64,000 bases of DNA from contig MU278352.1 of the NCBI GenBank assembly GCA_022385755.1, forward strand, positions 434,001 to 498,000. The letters run 5' to 3'. This stretch comes from Trametopsis cervina. Taxonomy: Eukaryota > Basidiomycota > Agaricomycetes > Polyporales > Irpicaceae. Made by a program: the position numbers and the translations under genes. Positions 23,354 to 34,814 of the stretch are shown one piece after another; the first letter of the stretch is position 1, and each line of letters starts with the position of its first letter. The notes beneath the pieces are model-generated. The model saw only the letters and a list, made by a program, of their open reading frames with translations, made no database searches and was not told where the DNA came from.

Positions 23354-25899
23354 ATGCCTCAGCTCAATCTCAAGGACCGTATCGCTGCTCTGCAGCAACG
23401 CACTGCATCACCTCCACAAAACAACGGTCAGGATGCAGTAGGGAACGGCACTGCTGCAACGCCTGGTCGACTAGGGGTTGGCAGCAGTCTGAAGGATAAG
23501 ATCGCCAGCTTCGAGAAGAAGGGTGCTGTTCCCACACCCAAGGGGCGGTTTGGCGAGGGCACGCTGATGACGGGAGATACGTCGTCAAAGAGACGCGGCG
23601 AGTTGTATGGTAATCGCGTGCCCGAACTCACGAAATCTACCGCGGAGGCTGTCTTGATGGAGAGGAAGCGTACTGTATCTACGCACACGGCGAGGTCATA
23701 CTCGATCTCGAAACCACTAGTTCCGACATTAACTGGGAATGTTCCACCGCTCCCACCACTTCAACCGCAGCGTACAGGAGACTGGGCTGGCTTTTCGGAA
23801 CCTCGTTATCCGTCTACGGCAGACCACTCTGACCGCCGCACTGTCTCAGATGTGCTGCCTCGAACGACGACAACCTTCAGTGATGTAGAGGTTGAGGAGC
23901 CGCTGATGGAGAACGAGGAAACTACTGGGGGAGATCACATGCCTACGGAGAAGCAGTTAGACGAACATACCAGCAGTTTGCCAGTTGTTGTGGAGCCTGT
24001 TTCAATCTCGGCGCCGGAGCCTGCCCGCCGTCTCGATGAACCCGCTGCTGAAGTGCTTGTCAGTGCTGACATACCCCAAGAGTCATCGGCAGAGGGAGTA
24101 CCAGTGTCGGCTTCACAGCAAGAACAGGAGATTAAACCTGCATCTTCTGCACCAGTCGTATCTCAGCCATCCTCACCCATACCTGCTGTCGCTGAGGGTG
24201 ACAAGATCCCCACTCCCCCGACAGAGGCACCAGCAACGTTAACTGCCATTATCCCACTTGACACTCCGGCTCCCACCCCCTCCCTCACTACTGTCGAAGA
24301 CACACCTTCCCCCCTGTCTCCTCCACTCTCCTTAAATACAGAGACGAAAAGCTTTACGCCTGATGCGGACAAATCCATCGACGACTCAGAAAAGCTACAA
24401 ACACCTAGCGATAATGGGTCATTCCAGACGGCTGAGTCTCCTGTTAACGCCCGAGCTATGGATTCAATTGAAGTTTCTGGCGCGCAAGGCGTGGCACCCA
24501 TGAAGGAGGCTCCGAAATCTCTCCCCAATACCGCTGCGCGCGATGTTGCTACGTCTGTGGCGTCATCGAGGCCAACACCTCTCGTCTCCTCAACCCCCGC
24601 CGTAGCACCGGAGAGTCCGCTAGATCACCCTTCGGATAGTCCAGTAACACCGCAAACAGCCACACCTCGAACAGCGAAGCCGCGTACTCCGCCTCCGGCT
24701 GTTTCTTCGCATCACTCTGTCCCCGCTACGAATCCCGCCCCCTCTTCACCCTCAGAGAAAGCTATGCTAGAGCAAAAGAGTGCGCAGAAGTCTTTCCACG
24801 CAGTTGTGCATCGTAAGGTCGTCGAAAGCTCGCCAGTCGAAGCACCAATCGTGCAGCCCGCTCCCAGGAAAGCAAATCCGAGTTTTCCTCCACAGAAGGC
24901 GCCTGTGCGCAAAGTCGTCTCTCAGGCGTATGTGGAACCGGCATCGCCGAGTCTGGGAGACCTGGCGAGTTTGGTCGCTGATGCTGCACTGCTTGAGGAG
25001 GCACTGGCTACTCCTGTGAAGAAGTCAAACCGGCCTTCTACTAAAGCACATTCCGCCCTTCAGGATGTGCGCGAATCGCGGTCACTCGAGAGGCCCCGTC
25101 CGACTGAAATCCGAGTCGAAGGCGTTCAGTATGACCCTTCTGCACCGCCGGAGAACTCGCCGTTCTCTGACACCAAAACGGCAGCAAACTCAACCTCATT
25201 CTTTAGCACACACTTACGGGCGAACTCGACGAACGGACGCCAGTCCACATCTCCATCGCCTTCCAGAAACAGCCAGGGCCCGAAGTACTTTCCCGGAATC
25301 CGAATACGCAAACAGAGCATGCCGGGTGCCTACCCTCGCTCCAGCGTATGCTCGGACGTGACGATAGACGACACTGTGCTCGTAGCATCCCCACCATCCC
25401 CACCTTCGCATTATCAAGAGGGTTCGGACACCAGCTCGATAATAAGTTCGAGCAAGTCTTGGAAGAGTCCCAAGAAAAGTCTTGGCCGTGCAAGCTCGTG
25501 GCTTTTCAAGGGCAAGAGCAGGTCTCCTAGTGTTGCTGGTGAGTAGCTCTTGTGTCTCAAGTACCGCCATAACCTTGACGAAATGATCACTGCATTGTAG
25601 AAGAAGACGAGAGGCCTCTTCCGCCACTCCCTGAACCCGGGTCGCCATCGCCATCGGCACTACTGGCGCCTCGCCTTGATCTCACTGCTGGAGCACCAAT
25701 TCTGCCTCGGCCTGCTTCATGGGTGTCTATCTCGTCTGCGGGTTCTGGAGATGTATTCGACAGCGAGCTCTTCGACTCTTTCCCCTCTGTGCCCGGCTCC
25801 GTTCCACCTCACCCTACACAATTGCAGGCGCCTGTAGAACATCGAGGGAACCTCAAGACTAGGCCACATACTATTGCGGGTAAACCGAGTAGACGATAA
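23354..25899 (+). CDS. large disordered protein, function unknown
   Basis: Two exons, 23354..25538 and 25601..25899, joined by a 62-nt intron (GTGAGT...TTGTAG) to 827 aa. The N-terminus has two similar short blocks, LNLKDRIAALQQR and SSLKDKIASFEKK, possibly a repeated helical motif. The next block, PKGRFGEGTLMTGDTSSKRR, is compact. Most of the protein is Pro/Ser/Thr/Glu-rich and probably unstructured. Near the end KSWKSPKKSLGRASSWLFKG is a basic, Ser-rich segment that could be a membrane- or kinase-regulated region. I recognise no domain. Codon pattern and the uninterrupted 2.2-kb frame make it a real gene. Confidence 0.88.
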
Positions 25900-26562
25900 T
25901 GCGTCTCGCAAACATAGGGAGTCTCCCAGGTTCATTTGCTGCCTGACAGGCTTCGCTCCGTATCTCTACTATCTCCTTACACATATGCACAACTTTTTCA
26001 TTTCGGTATACCGGATCATCGTGCGCTATTTACTATCACATCTCGTTCATTTCTGATTTCCTCCCAATGTTAAACGGAATCATAAGTACTGCTCACGCAC
26101 TAATACAAATCATACAATCGTTGAATTTTTGGCTTCATCCACGTCGGCCTTTGAGTTGTCTGTCTGTCTGCAGGTCTGATGTTTGAAATGCTTCTCAGGA
26201 GCACTCTCAGCTACTTGCCTTGACACATACTCGCTGTGTGTGCAGTGTTGCTCATTCTGATGGCAACTAGGCTGGAACAAGGTAGACCGAGCTAACGCTT
26301 GATATGACCGCCGAATCTAGATTGCTACGTAGGGTTAGGTTGGGTTCGGTTTGCACGAAACGGTATTTATATAGCAACTGTTTGTTCGCTTGTTGCCCTC
26401 TGTCTCCGACGTCCGTACAGAAGTCAATCGCGCTTTACACGTGCTCTCACGCGTAATCTTGGTATACATTGATCTCATCCCTCTCATTCCTCTCATCGGA
26501 AATTGACATGAGCCCCCAGGTCCTTCGCAGGCCCTGGCACGGAACTGCTCAGTGCTCACACA
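25900..26562. other. promoter region of the RAP1-like gene
   Basis: No coding frame is convincing. It contains the telomere-repeat-like element listed separately. Confidence 0.5.
26330..26347 (+). promoter_or_regulatory. telomere-repeat-like element (telobox)
   Basis: TAGGGTTAGGTTGGGTT matches about two and a half degenerate TTAGGG telomeric units. It lies about 215-230 bp upstream of the start codon of a telomere-protein gene. Teloboxes bind Myb-type telobox factors in other eukaryotes; function here is inferred. Confidence 0.4.
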
Positions 26563-28664
26563 ATGTCGGCGAACAATCAGTCCTCTGCGAGCCGTCGCCG
26601 TGTGGCCAGGGATAACTCTGAAGGCGGAGAGCACTATCCGCAGGTGTGTTCATGTGTTCATCTAGCATTAGTGTAAGACTGACTCTGTTGAAGATCTTCG
26701 TCAAGGATGGACTTCCTGTCCAGTTTTATTTGATGGACCACGACGACCCACGAAGAATCTCCCCTGATCATAAACCATTATCTCCCCAAAACGTGGATAT
26801 CTTGACTAGAGATATCGAGGCATGTAACGCGTCTTTACATGTCTCAACGCTGCTGACCCCTTTCACAGAACCATGGAGGCGCGGTGTGCGATTCAGAGGC
26901 GGATGCCCGCGTTGTAATCGTGAATAAGAAGGCCCTCGGCAAATACAAACAATATTATAGGCTTGATCAATTCGTACACGCGGAATCCCCAGAATTCATA
27001 CGCAAGTCCGTCATCGCAGAGTATTATGCTCACAAACGGACGGAGAAGAAGGCAATGGGTGGTCCAATGAGGCCTAGAAAAACCCCGTATGTGTATGATG
27101 CTGCTATGAGAAGGGTTGTTTGGCTCATTTCGATACAAGGCGCCGCGAGTTCACGCGCGAGGAGGAGGAATTTCTTGCTCAATATCTCGCTATCCGAATT
27201 CCTGAGAAGGATGCGGGTGGACGCGCCGGTAATGGAGTTTACAAAGAGCTTGTGGCGCAAGGTGAAGCAGTAAGTTAAACATCCTCTTACTTGGAGAGGA
27301 CTTTGAACCTGTTTCATCAGTTCCCGAGAGGACCTTGGGGCGTGGCTCAAAGACACACGTGGCAGAGTTGGCGAGAAAAATACGTGAAGAACCAGCCGCG
27401 GATGGACGAGTTAATCCAGGCTTATGTGGATGGGAGTGCCAAACCAGAGGATGGGAAAGCGTTGTACGACTTAGACCGGCGGTTGAGTGCGAGGTACAAG
27501 GTGGCTCAAGAGCTCGTGGACGATACAGGCAGTGAGCAAGAGAGTGTTCCTGCTCGTGGACAGAAGCGTCCCGCTCGGGAATCGGTGGATTCAAATGCTA
27601 GCTATCGACCGCCGCAGAAACGCGCCCGGCGCGAAGTAAGCAGTGCCATTCTATCTCCAGCCATGCCATTAACGATATAACTATTAAACAATAGGAAGAA
27701 GAGGAGGAAGAGGAAGATCGTGATAGCGACGAGTTGTCTGGCTTTGAACTTCCGGCTTCTAGCAAAGCAAGGTACTTCTATAGCCCGTTAATCAACTGCT
27801 CGTCGTTGACGCGTTTACTAGCACACCTCGGCAACAGTCAGTCGGTCAGGCGGGACCATCGGGAACTCAACGTAGCTATGGCCGGTCACCCTCTACTAAC
27901 CGCAGCGCGAGCAACGCTGCTGCGAGGTACACGGGAGAATACTCAGTAACGACATACAGCCCCAAGCGCAAACGCATGCAGGGCCATATGCCTGCCAGCT
28001 CCCAGGCCACACTCGTAGACCCAACGCAACGCCCACGCGCCGCGACTACCAAGCGCGTTGAGTCTGAGCCCGAAAGCGAAGACGAGCCTATCCCTGAGTC
28101 TGAGCCTGAACCTCGTAAAACCAGACCGAAGCCGCGCCCTGTCCCTTCCCGGGTTGCTCAAGGTTAGCTTGTTTCCGTTTTAAGAGCTCAAGATGATGCG
28201 TTTCTGACGGTGCTGCAACAGCTCTCCACGTCGAAGTTGTCATACCGCCGCGGGTCAAGAACGCTCAGTCGCCCCGTAAAGCTCAGCCAGCGAGGCAACA
28301 ATCGTCCGTTCCGCCGAGCGAGGTCATCGAAATAACAGACTCCGAAAGCTCCGATGACGACCGAGAGGTCAAAATCGAACATTCGGATGACACTATGGGC
28401 GAAGATGATGCCGTGGATGACGATGCACAGAGTCAGGGTTCATCGGACCAGGAAGAAGACGAGCTGGAAGACGAAGACGAGGATCAAGGCGCGAGGGATG
28501 GTCCGACTACCCAAGACGATTTCGACGCCTTCCCCAGTGCTTACGATGAGGAGGACGAACAGGATAAAGTCGAACAAGATGAAGTTGCAAAAGCCATGTC
28601 AGAACCGGGCTCCCCAACCCCTGTGTCTGAGTCTGACGCTCAAGCTCTCGCAAATGCATTGTAA
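26563..28664 (+). CDS. RAP1: Rap1-like telomere protein (BRCT + Myb)
   Basis: Eight exons: 26563..26643, 26694..26819, 26869..27086, 27140..27269, 27321..27635, 27695..27771, 27822..28162, 28222..28664; 576 aa. Residues ~28-125 look like the Rap1 N-terminal BRCT region: IFVKDGLPVQFYLMDHDDP, LTRDIENHGGAVCDSEADAR. Residues ~143-210 match the Rap1 Myb domain: REFTREEEEFLAQYLAIR, GNGVYKELVAQ, then HTWQSWREKYVKN. The rest is disordered and charged, ending in a strongly acidic tail. I did not see a clear C-terminal RCT domain. Rap1 sits in the shelterin complex at telomeres and binds TRF-like proteins. The second intron appears to use a GC donor (GCATGT at 26820); a GT alternative four bases later would create a stop codon. 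Family call strong. Confidence 0.88.
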
Positions 28665-29216
28665 ACACCCACGAGTGTGGCCCTACCATCCTGCCTGGCT
28701 GAAGCCCAGATAAATAATAACAGGAGAAGAACGTAATTATGATACCAGATCGTCTTATTCCTACCAAACGCGCCTACTATTTGTTGTACATACTTTGCTC
28801 CTTAGTGTACCTTACATTCTTGTATCCCGCTGCGGCGAAGATTCCGCGTTCATAACCTCCCATTCCGTAATTCACTCTAGGTCGCCGAATATTCATATTC
28901 ACTCTAGGTTTCCGAATATACCTATTTTAATTCTTACGAAGTGTCTCGGCAACCGAAGCGCGTCAGCACAAACGATATTTGATACAAGGTGCCCCTAAAC
29001 GCGGGCAATTTGTTTCGTCAACCTCTCGGAAGGTGTGTAGTGTGTGGTTTACTATAGATACACAGAACCAGCGACGGACGCGGGGGCGCACGACTGGTTC
29101 TAACGATCGGTCTTGACCGACGTGAAACGAGATAGAGAAGAAAATCCGATAATTGAGCCTAAGATATATGAAGCCGTGTGGTACAAGGTGCGTGTGTGAA
29201 CATTACATATTCACGA
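28665..29216. other. intergenic between convergent genes
   Basis: 3' regions of RAP1 (+) and ILV2 (-). Apart from one short direct repeat nothing is evident. Confidence 0.5.
28870..28919 (+). repeat. 23-bp direct repeat, two copies
   Basis: ATTCACTCTAGG followed by a two-base variable pair and CCGAATAT occurs at 28870-28892 and 28897-28919, period 27 bp, with two mismatches. Confidence 0.8.
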
Positions 29217-31652
29217 TCACGGCTTTAGCTTTTTCGTCGTAGCATCGTACGACGCGCGAAGGGTGGGGTGGAGGAGCTGCTCGTGCAGAGCCTTGCCAGC
29301 GGGCACCATAGGGAACACGTGCTCGCTCGTCGAGACGAGACATTCCATGAGCACGGGCTTGTTGTTCGGGTACTCGAGGAACTCCTTCATCTTCGCGGGG
29401 AGCTCCTCGGCGGTGACACACCGGATGGCGTGCACGTGCATGGACTCGGCGAGCTTGATGAAGTCGGGATTTACCATGCGAGTGTGGGCGTATCTTTGGT
29501 CGTAGAAGAGATCTGTGTTCGGCGGGTCAGCCAAACAAGCTATGTATCATATGATAAACATTGCGTACCTTGCCATTGTTGCACCATACCCTGGAACTCG
29601 TTGTTCATCACGATGACCTTCACACCGATGTCGTGTTGCGAGGCGGTTTGCAGCTCCATCGCTGTCATGCTAAACGAGGCATCGCCGTCGATGTCCACAA
29701 CAATCTTGTTCGGCGCGCCGACCTTGGCACCGACAGCAGAAGGAAGACCGAAGCCCATCGTCTGAAGCAACCCTATAAGCGCTTTGTATACACAATTACA
29801 CAAGAGAGGAGACTTACACCAAGACCACCTGATGTGACCATCGTGCGCGGGTGTCTCCATCGGTAGTGCTGAGCAGCCCACATCTGATGCTGGCCAACAC
29901 CAGTAGTAACAATCACATCCTCCTTCTTATCCGCCGTCTGTCTATCAAGCTCCTCAATCACCTGCTGGGGCTTCATCAGAGCACCCGGCTCGCTCTTCAC
30001 ATACGTGAACGGGAACTTCTCCTTCCACTCCTTGATGTCCTCGAACCAGCGCAGACGGGGCGACGGACGGATGAGCTGCACAAGAGACGCCATGTTCGCG
30101 ATGACGTCGCCCATGACCGGGATCTGCGCGTCGACGATTTTGTTGATGTTCTTCGGCATGATCTCGAAGTGGATGATCCCGCCACGACCCTGCGCCGCCG
30201 CTGCGCGAGCAGCGGGGGCGAAGGTGTCGACTTTTCCGGTTACGCGGTCGTCGAACCGCGCGCCGAGGGCGATGATCACGTCTGCCTCCTGCATCGCGAG
30301 GTTGGCGTACGCGGACCCGTGCATACCAAGCATGTGCAGACTCAGGTCGTCGAGCTCGTCGAAGGCGCCGAGGCCTTGCAGGGTGGTGGTGACGGGGATG
30401 TTGCCCTGCTTCGCGAGCTGCCTGAGCAGCTTCGGGCCAAGCGGCGACGAAAGGACGCCGTTGCCTGCGTAGATTAGCGGGCGCTCAGCCTTGTTGATCA
30501 TGTCCGCAGCCTGCTTGATCAAGAGCAGATCTGTGGGCGTCTGTGTGTGCGATTGCAGGGGGTTTGTGGGGAGACCGAGAGGTGTGCCCGGGGTGGTGTT
30601 CTTGTACGGGAGAGGAGTGCGGAGGACACCAGCGGTGACGTCCTTCGGCAGATCGACGAGCACAGGTCCAGGACGACCAGACGTCGCGATCTTGAACGCT
30701 TCGTTGATGCGACGGGGGAGCTCTGAGATGTCCTTGACCATGACGTTCCATTTTGTGCATGCACGGGAGATGCCAATAACGTCGGCCTCCTGGAACGAGT
30801 CCGAGCCGATGAGGGAGGTCGCCACCTGGCCGGTGAACACGACAAGGGGGATACCGTCGCTGAGCGCGTCCTGCATCGGCGTAATGACATTCGTCGCACC
30901 AGGACCGGAGGTCACGATCACAATACCAGGCTTGCCAGTGACGCGCGCGTAGCCCTCCGCCATGTGACCCGCGCCCTGTTCATGTCTCGGAAGAACAAAG
31001 TCGAACTGCGGCGAATTGTATATGGCGTCGAACACTGGGAGAATGGCTCCTCCAGGGTATCCGAACACGTGCTTGACACCGTGGCGGACCATCATTTCGT
31101 GGAAGATCTGTCCTCCGGACATGCCGACAAATGAATGGTCGAGGGGATCCTCTGGATTAGGGCCAAGGGTCGGTGGTGGGAAAGGAACGTTGTTCTTGGT
31201 GGGCAGCTGCTGGAAGCCAGGAGCGGGTGTGGGCCGGCTGTGTACACATCGTATGTGTTAGCTCGAGCGTGCTAGAACCTCGGGCAATGTAGAGGAGGAA
31301 GAAGAATACACGAAGGCAGATAGAGCCTAGACGGAATAGACACGGGTGCAGTGGTGAAGAATAACTTTTTCGTCGGGATTGACTTCGCGCAAGTATGGGA
31401 TAGGGGGGACACGAAACGAGCGAGATAGTAGGAGGAGACGGGGACTCACGACGACGGAGCAGGGGTAGCATCTCTCGCACTCGTCTGGCTAATGTTCCGC
31501 ACATGTTCCCTCACTCTTGACTTCGCCTCGAGCATCGAGACCGCAGAGGTACTTGGAGCAGCGGCAGTTGAGCGCGCCCGCGTCAAGGCAATTGCCTTGT
31601 TGGCTTTTGGTGCGCTTTGGATGCGCATTTTAGCTGCAGAGGACAGCGACAT
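29217..31652 (-). CDS. ILV2: acetolactate synthase catalytic subunit
   Basis: Four exons, complement(31450..31652, 29818..31237, 29569..29761, 29217..29512), 703 aa, all in phase; the first intron is 212 nt, unusually long here. The N-terminal ~90 residues are basic and Ser/Ala-rich, a mitochondrial presequence. The TPP-enzyme fold follows: VFGYPGGAILPVFDAIY, HEQGAGHMAEGYARV with the activating Glu, LGARFDDRVTGKVD in the FAD-binding domain, DIDGDASFSMTAMEL and NNEFQGMVQQWQDLFYDQRY as TPP/Mg site. It makes acetolactate and acetohydroxybutyrate for valine, leucine and isoleucine synthesis in mitochondria. The residue aligned to yeast Pro192 is Ala (FTGQVATSLIG, codon at 30820-30822). The Trp of the herbicide site (QQWQ) is kept. 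Confidence 0.97.
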
Positions 31653-32159
31653 GGTGATAGTCGTTGTTGGGGGCAGCGGGGTGGACCTCGGGGAACGATG
31701 AGAAGGAGTGAAGACAACCTGACTCGAATGTAAAGTCACTTCACCCTAAATTGCTTTCCCAAGCGCCCACTCGAGTCAAGGCTTAGGCTTACGTAACGGC
31801 ATTTCCCGGGGTAAAGAGACTGCAGCGGCATTTAGCATACTGCATAAAGTCCAGTTCACAATCTTGAAGTGGTACACAAGTCTAGCTTATCTCTTATTCA
31901 TTCGGAATTATGAGTCAAAAACTATGCGAAGTATGGACAGAGGAGTGTGTACGAAGATATGCGCTGATGTCAATATAAAATGTAGGAGTAGTGGTAGTGA
32001 TACAGTGGGCTATTGACAGGAAAGTAAGCATCGGAATTGAGACTTGGTGTGCGAGTGGGTCTTACCGTTAAAGTCGTGAGCAACGGCGAAGCCTATCAAC
32101 ACCGCGGAGAAGTTACCGAGTGGCATGGTGTGTGAAACCGCGATACGGCCCATCGTAGA
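31653..32159. other. promoter region of ILV2
   Basis: Carries GCN4-type elements (separate entry) and the 3' flank of the small membrane-protein gene. A minus-strand frame from 32151 (about 30 residues, MGRIAVSHTMPLGNF...) is probably in that gene's 3' untranslated region. Confidence 0.4.
31720..31917. promoter_or_regulatory. GCN4/CPC1-type elements upstream of ILV2
   Basis: A perfect TGAGTCA lies at 31911-31917. Near-matches are TGACTCG at 31720-31726 and CGAGTCA at 31772-31778. Fungal amino-acid biosynthesis genes are commonly activated by Gcn4/Cpc1 at TGASTCA. The assignment is inferred from motif plus neighbouring gene. Confidence 0.4.
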
Positions 32160-32661
32160 TCAAGGCTGGTATGGGCTGTGGTAGATCTGAGGGTTAGCAC
32201 ACGCAGGTTCACGCTATGGAAAGGCTGCCCACCTCAAGAATAGGGCTTTGCCTCGCTTCTGAAGTGAGCGATGCTTTTTCTCGCAGTGGCGCAGAGACTG
32301 ATGTGCTGGACATTCGCTTGCTTGAGCGACGAGAGATTCTCTCCTGTTGTATTCTTCGTCGCTGCCGTACTTTCGACCATATACATGTGCCCACTACACC
32401 ACTGAGTATGACAACTGCGCCAGATCAGTTCTGCAGCGGTAGTACGAAAGGACTGTTGATGCTTACCAACTAAGACTATAATAATGACAACCCAGTGTCT
32501 GTCGAGGCCATTGGAGGATGTTCCGGCTGATACAGCAACGTCGCCGTCGTCTCGTCTAATGATGCGTCAATTGCGTATGCAGGCAGATGTGGCGCGGCGG
32601 CTTACCTCCATTCGAATAGGGGACTAGCGGAGACTAACGCGACATGCGAACAAATCAACAT
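32160..32661 (-). CDS. small single-pass membrane protein, unknown family
   Basis: Four short exons, complement(32606..32661, 32467..32555, 32415 excluded, 32233..32414, 32160..32186), with introns of 50, 52 and 46 nt; phases 2, 1 and 0 agree and give 117 aa. Two introns interrupt the gene around one continuous transmembrane helix: HWVVIIIVLV joins VVILSGVVGTCIW exactly across intron 2. The Arg-rich stop-transfer KVRQRRRIQQER follows, then a Ser-rich cytosolic tail. The N-terminal side is acidic/small (DDGDVAVSAGTSSNG), suggesting N-out, C-in topology. An in-phase splice inside a helix is strong evidence that this is real, yet no exon stands out as an open frame. The first exon (MLICSHVALV...) and the last splice are the weakest parts. 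I do not recognise a family. Confidence 0.6.
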
Positions 32662-33539
32662 CGTGAGGTGGGTAGGCAGGGCCATAATGCGTGTACTGGA
32701 GGTCGGAGTGAGTGAGAGTAGGTACGTGACGGCTGCAGATGGAGGCGGGAGTAGTGAGCAAGAACGCGGAGGACTGCTTGTTGGTTATAAGAGTGCACCA
32801 TGGCCGGAAGGCAAGCTAAGTTCAGTCGCCAAGAGTGGCTGCGAGATGAGCTTGGCCTGCCAAGAAAGCCTTCATCCGCCGCTTGAACCTGGTTGGCCGC
32901 ACGCTTACATCGATCAAGAGCCTTGTCGCCATCCGCCGTACAAGCTCGAGCATGTATTCCAATTACAGAGGAAAATATCCTCCAAGCATAAGCGTGAGCT
33001 TGTGTCCTGCGCTTGAGGAAAAAGGCTGTTTGACGAGACGAGCTAGAGCGACACAAATAGGGTCATTTGGTCCAAGCATTTCTGGCAAGCTGGCTTTGTG
33101 AGCTGCCCAGACGGTCTCGCTCCACCTATTCTGCCACATACCATGACTGTTGCATACCTCAGACAACGATCAGTGTCCGCCAAACGACTGCCGCCATGCC
33201 TCATGCCAAGAAAGCCACACATTAGAATCTGTGATAGAAACTGAACGCACCGTGGCTTTATTCTGGAATTCCGTCATGTTGATCTCCGTTATACATAAAC
33301 AACAAAGTTTACGTTGGCATAGTCGCATTGTTGGAGACTAGAATCCTGCAGATTATGCAGCATTTGGACTGCTGACGGCAAGTCCAGTTGTGGTGAGCGC
33401 AGATGAACCCTATCGGACTGTTTTCGGCTTACGGCAGATGCCGGCCATCAATGACACGGTTAGGCGCCACCTCTGTGCAAGGCACTCCGGTGCGATTCGC
33501 GATTCAGAGTCGGGAGACTCGTGTTATCATTCTACGAGC
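32662..33539. other. no gene recognised
   Basis: A short plus-strand frame from ATG 32800 (MAGRQAKFSRQEWLRDELGL, about 28 codons, good ATG context) and a separate plus-strand frame to 33101 look mildly protein-like. I could not join them by splicing. The right part is the FAHD1 promoter. Confidence 0.35.
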
Positions 33540-34637
33540 ATGGCTGCAGCTGCATTTATCAGGCACGGGAAGAAGGTGATATTCTACCGCATTTTGTTAG
33601 AAATGCACGCTCATTTCTCTCCATTTCTAGATCGTCGCCATTGGTCGTAATTACGCGGACCATGTCAAGGAGCTGAACAACGCAGTTCCGAAGGAGCCTT
33701 TCTTCTTTCTGAAGCCGACCACAAGCTATCTGCCCTCAGGCGGAAAGGTCGAAATCCCAAGGGGCATAACCGCGCATCACGAAGGTGCGCCAGCAAACCA
33801 AACCTCTCCGTCCATTCATCGGCTGACTCACCCACTGACGGAACCCTGACCCAGTCGAGCTTGGCCTGGTAATAGGCAAAGCCGGCCGCGACATCTCCCA
33901 AGCAAATGCCGACGCGCACATCGCAGGATACGGTACGTTTCCCCTCTTGCAGCGTATTCCGACCGCTGCGTAGCTGACGGTCCCGCCGCTAGCCCTCGCG
34001 GTGGACATGACGGCGCGCAACCTCCAGGAGGAGGTCAAGAAGAAGGGATTGCCGTGGAGTGCCGTCAAGGGCTTTGATACGTTTACTCCCATCAGGTAAC
34101 ACTCTCCAGCTTGGCATCCCCGCCAGTCGTTTCGTCCGACTGACCCCGCCTCCCGGAAGCTCGTTTATCCCAAGGTCATCCGTCACAGACGCGCAGAATC
34201 TCAACCTGCAGCTGAAGGCAAGTCACTCGCCCGTTATACGCACGAACGCAACGCTGACATTGTCGTCGCCCTAATTCCTGTACCTTCGCGATATCAGATC
34301 AACGGCGCCATAAAGCAGAACGGAAACACCTCCGATATGATTTTCAAGATTCCAAGGCTCATCGAGCACATCTCGTCTATAATGGCGCTCGAGGTGCGTG
34401 TTTGAGTGACTGCCAAGCGGTGGCTCGTACGCTTAGCATCAGCTCATGTTTTCTCTCGCACTTGCACTATAGGAGGGTGATTTGATTTTGACCGGGACGC
34501 CGTCTGGTATCGGTCCCATCGTCGCGGGCGACAAGATCGAGTGCCTCCTGAGCGACGGCGAGGGCAAGGAGCTCGTCCAGCTCAACTTCGGCGCCGTTGA
34601 TAGGAGCGGAGGGTACCACTACCAGTCCTCCTCGTAG
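33540..34637 (+). CDS. FAHD1: acylpyruvase / oxaloacetate decarboxylase, FAHD1-like
   Basis: Seven exons: 33540..33575, 33631..33784, 33855..33932, 33993..34095, 34160..34217, 34298..34393, 34473..34637; 229 aa, the usual FAHD1 length. The active-site landmarks are in place: VAIGRNYADHVKELNN, the metal-binding ExE in HHEVELGLVIGKAGRD, the Asp in LAVDMTARNLQ, the Lys in VKGFDTFTPIS, and the C-terminal LTGTPSGIGP loop. FAHD1 proteins hydrolyse acylpyruvates and decarboxylate oxaloacetate in mitochondria with Mg2+. The fifth intron starts GCAAGT, a classical GC-AG donor after CTGAAG, and no in-phase GT alternative fits. The ATG at 33540 gives a short leader (MAAAAFIRHGKK). Confidence 0.95.
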
Positions 34638-34814
34638 AATGTAGTCAAAACACATACGCACCGCGGCGCGGTACTGGCTTAGAATAAGGCACAGCCAAGC
34701 CTGCCCAGCGGACCCAGCATAAATCCCTCTTGAATACTGACTCACTCGCAGGCACGTACTTAGGATACATATTCGCACAAGCCCGTCTTTACATACATAC
34801 ATACACCATCTATG

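Noticed and set aside
29268..30952. Plus-strand frames of 153-208 codons over the ILV2 region
   Set aside because: They are antisense shadows of ILV2, whose catalytic motifs read cleanly on the minus strand.
32100..32151. Minus-strand mini-frame MGRIAVSHTMPLGNF... as a separate small gene
   Set aside because: It lies just after the stop of the predicted small membrane protein, has no stop in good context, and no family; more likely 3' untranslated sequence.
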